Below, piece after piece: positions 5,424 through 7,118 of a stretch of DNA of 7,118 nucleotides. A model generated the notes under the pieces. It ran no database searches, was not told the DNA's origin, and worked only from the letters and a program-made list of their open reading frames with translations. The stretch is from contig JALSSG010000250.1 in assembly GCA_026984355.1 (NCBI GenBank), positions 1 to 7,118 of the forward strand, given 5' to 3'. The translations under genes were made by a program, and so were the position numbers. Each line of letters starts with the position of its first letter. Position 1 is the first letter of the stretch. Source of the stretch: Hydrogenothermaceae bacterium. GTDB lineage: Bacteria; Aquificota; Aquificia; Aquificales; Hydrogenothermaceae.

Positions 5424-6823
5424 TATATAAGGATTATAGGTTCTCCAAACTCTACGATATGAGATTTTATATTAAAATCTTGTTTTAATTTCTCTTTAAA
5501 TGCTTCCTGTGCTTCTGGTTCTCCATGAATTATGTATGTATTGATAAGATTTTCAAAGTTTGATACCCATTTTTCAAGTACTGGCTGGTCTGCATGGGCA
5601 GAAAAGCCATTTATTGTGTATATTTTAGCTTTTACAGCTATCTCTTCTCCATATATTTTTACCGATTTTGCTCCATCTACTATAGCTCTACCTAATGTAC
5701 CTTTTGCCTGATATCCAACAAATATAACACTATTTTCCTCTCGCCATAAGTTATGTTTTAGGTGGTGTTTTATTCTTCCACCTGTACACATTCCACTTCC
5801 TGCAAGTATTATAGCACCAGAGGTTATACTGTTTATTTTTTTGGATTCTTCTGGAGTTTGTGAGAAATGAACGTATGGGAATAAGAAAGGATTTTTTCCT
5901 TCTGCGATTAATCTTTTTGTTTCTTCATTAAAATATTCAGGGAATCTCAAAAATATTTTTGTAGCTGCTATTGCAAGAGGACTATCTAAAAAAACTTTAC
6001 ATTCAGGAAGAGAACCTTCGTCGTACATCTGTCTTAGTATATAAAGAATTTCCTGCGCTCTTTCTAATGCAAATGTAGGAATGATGATATTTCCACCATT
6101 TTTAAAGCTTTCTATTACTGCATTTTTAAACTCTTTTATGCTTTCTTGTAAGCTTTTGTGTTTTCTATTTCCATAAGTTGATTCTACAAAAACATAGTTT
6201 CCATCTTTTGAAAATTGTAGTGGTTTTATTATTAACCTTTCTGTCATTCCAAGGTCTCCAGAAAAGACTACAGTTTTTTGTTTGTCTTTCTCTTTTATTT
6301 TAATTTCTACAAATGCAGAACCAAGTATATGTCCTGCATCTTTAAAAGTAATAGTTATATTATCTGATAGATGATAAGCTTGATTATATTCTAAAAATAC
6401 TCTAAAAAGGTCTATAGCTTCATAAACATCATCTTCATCATATAAGGGTGGTCTGGCTTCCCATGGTCTTCCTCTCCTTAATGCTTTTCTGTATTCTACT
6501 GTATACTCTTCTTTCATAACATTAGCCGCATCTAAAAGCATTATCCTTGCTATGTGATATGTAGGTCTTGTTGATATTATCTTTCCTCTAAAGCCTTCTT
6601 TTACTAAAAGAGGTATCCTTCCTATATGGTCTATATGTCCATGGGTAATTATTAAGTAATCTATAGTCCTTGGGTCAAAGGGAAAAGGCTGATAATTTTT
6701 ATCTTCATCCAATCCCTGAAACATCCCACAATCTATAAGTATTTTTAGACCATCAGCTTCTAAAAGATGACATGAACCTGTAACTGTTTTTGCTGCTCCA
6801 AATGAATGAACTACTGTTTTCAT
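5423..6823 (-). CDS. MBL-fold/beta-CASP RNA-processing exonuclease (CPSF-like RNase)
   Basis: Zinc-dependent ribonuclease of the metallo-beta-lactamase plus beta-CASP family, related to bacterial and archaeal CPSF-like nucleases such as TTHA0252 of Thermus. It probably acts in cytosolic RNA turnover. The 466 residues fit that group, which lacks the C-terminal domain of RNase J and the KH domains of archaeal aCPSF1. Metal ligands are THGHIDHIG with His61, His63, Asp65 and His66, then His165 (DAGHILGSA) and Asp190 (FSGDLG). Beta-CASP motifs are A at Glu214 (VESTYGN), B at His410 (FSAHAD) and C at His433 (IIHGE). GSGMCTGGRIKHHL (342-355) is the typical CPSF-like signature. All catalytic residues are present. 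The start ATG at 6823 has AAAGGA at 6838-6833 and overlaps the upstream epimerase stop as ATGA. Its RNA substrates cannot be told from sequence. Confidence 0.93.
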   Translation of the reverse strand: MKTVVHSFGAAKTVTGSCHLLEADGLKILIDCGMFQGLDEDKNYQPFPFDPRTIDYLIITHGHIDHIGRIPLLVKEGFRGKIISTRPTYHIARIMLLDAANVMKEEYTVEYRKALRRGRPWEARPPLYDEDDVYEAIDLFRVFLEYNQAYHLSDNITITFKDAGHILGSAFVEIKIKEKDKQKTVVFSGDLGMTERLIIKPLQFSKDGNYVFVESTYGNRKHKSLQESIKEFKNAVIESFKNGGNIIIPTFALERAQEILYILRQMYDEGSLPECKVFLDSPLAIAATKIFLRFPEYFNEETKRLIAEGKNPFLFPYVHFSQTPEESKKINSITSGAIILAGSGMCTGGRIKHHLKHNLWREENSVIFVGYQAKGTLGRAIVDGAKSVKIYGEEIAVKAKIYTINGFSAHADQPVLEKWVSNFENLINTYIIHGEPEAQEAFKEKLKQDFNIKSHIVEFGEPIILI

Positions 6824-7118
6824 AACTTAATATCCTTTAACCATTCTTTATTTTCTAAGTACCATTGAATTGTTCTTTTTAGTCCTTCATCAAAACTTAT
6901 TTTAGGTTTCCATCCAAGTAGCATTTCTGCTTTTGTAATATCTGCCCATGTTTCTTTAAGGTCTGCTTTATGGAAAGGTTTGTAATTTATTTTTGCTTTT
7001 TTTCCTAAATATTCTTCTATTTTATTTATTACGTAGTTAAGTGATATAGGATTTTTTCCTCCACCAAGGTTTATAATTTCATAACCAACATCTTTTAGAG
7101 CCTTTATGGTTCCATCTG
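6820..7118 (-). CDS. NAD-dependent epimerase/dehydratase, C-terminal part (nucleotide-sugar epimerase)
   Basis: C-terminal 98 codons of an extended short-chain dehydrogenase/reductase that acts on nucleotide sugars. The N-terminal Rossmann domain lies beyond the right edge. Reading from 7116 gives the family's typical tail: NLGGGKNPISL, an amphipathic helix with EEYLGKKA, then the stretch KADLKETWADITKAEMLLGW, and KPKISFDEGLKRTIQWY near the end. This pattern is usual for UDP-glucuronate or UDP-glucose 4-epimerases and for related dTDP- or GDP-sugar enzymes. The substrate cannot be chosen, because the catalytic YxxxK region is not in view. Such enzymes feed lipopolysaccharide or capsule synthesis. 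The stop TGA (6822-6820) overlaps the next start codon, so the gene is translationally coupled to the RNase. Confidence 0.88.
   Translation of the reverse strand, partial: DGTIKALKDVGYEIINLGGGKNPISLNYVINKIEEYLGKKAKINYKPFHKADLKETWADITKAEMLLGWKPKISFDEGLKRTIQWYLENKEWLKDIKL

Noticed and set aside
1..7118. CRISPR array, insertion sequence, toxin-antitoxin, riboswitch or other novel system
   Set aside because: I saw no regularly spaced repeats, transposase, paired small genes, or structured leader longer than 61 nt. Almost all bases belong to recognized genes.

Overview
The window is a gene-dense, AT-rich stretch of a bacterial chromosome in which every supported gene lies on the minus strand, so transcription runs from the right edge to the left. 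I see nine protein genes (the outer two cut by the window edges) and one tRNA gene. The proteins are rich in Lys, Ile and Glu. The tRNA is about 68% G+C (50 of 73 paired-region and loop bases, counted by hand) inside much AT-richer DNA. That contrast is the usual mark of a thermophile with a low-GC genome. Together with the general look of the proteins it suggests an Aquificota bacterium of the Hydrogenothermaceae type (Sulfurihydrogenibium/Persephonella-like). This placement is an inference without any database search.

In order of transcription: the C-terminal end of a nucleotide-sugar epimerase (7118-6820); a metallo-beta-lactamase/beta-CASP RNase (6823-5423), joined to it by an ATGA overlap; a YjbQ/UPF0047 protein (5411-5013); biotin carboxylase AccC (best start 4970, a TTG codon, to 3618); a small glyoxalase II-like hydrolase (3556-2924); endonuclease IV Nfo (2930-2076), overlapping it by 7 nt; tRNA-Arg(CCG) (2085-2012), overlapping the end of nfo by 10 nt; a long-chain polyprenyl diphosphate synthase (1997-1038), whose Shine-Dalgarno sits in the 14 nt after the tRNA; aspartate 1-decarboxylase PanD (1038-646), overlapping by 1 nt; and a lipoprotein lytic transglycosylase (633 to beyond the left edge). 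The longest gap between genes is 61 nt, and I see no convincing terminator. The whole block could be one long mixed operon, with possible internal promoters.

The genes do not form one pathway. They cover envelope (epimerase, transglycosylase), RNA turnover (beta-CASP RNase), fatty acid or carboxylation metabolism (AccC), DNA repair (Nfo), quinone side-chain synthesis (polyprenyl synthase) and pantothenate/CoA (PanD). Such functionally mixed operons are known from Aquifex-like genomes. I found no mobile element, CRISPR array, toxin-antitoxin pair or defence system.

The most interesting structure is the nfo/tRNA-Arg/polyprenyl-synthase junction. The nfo stop codon is made of tRNA bases U8-A9-G10, and the tRNA 3' trailer is the next gene's ribosome binding site. 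tRNA maturation and translation of both neighbours therefore appear mutually constrained.
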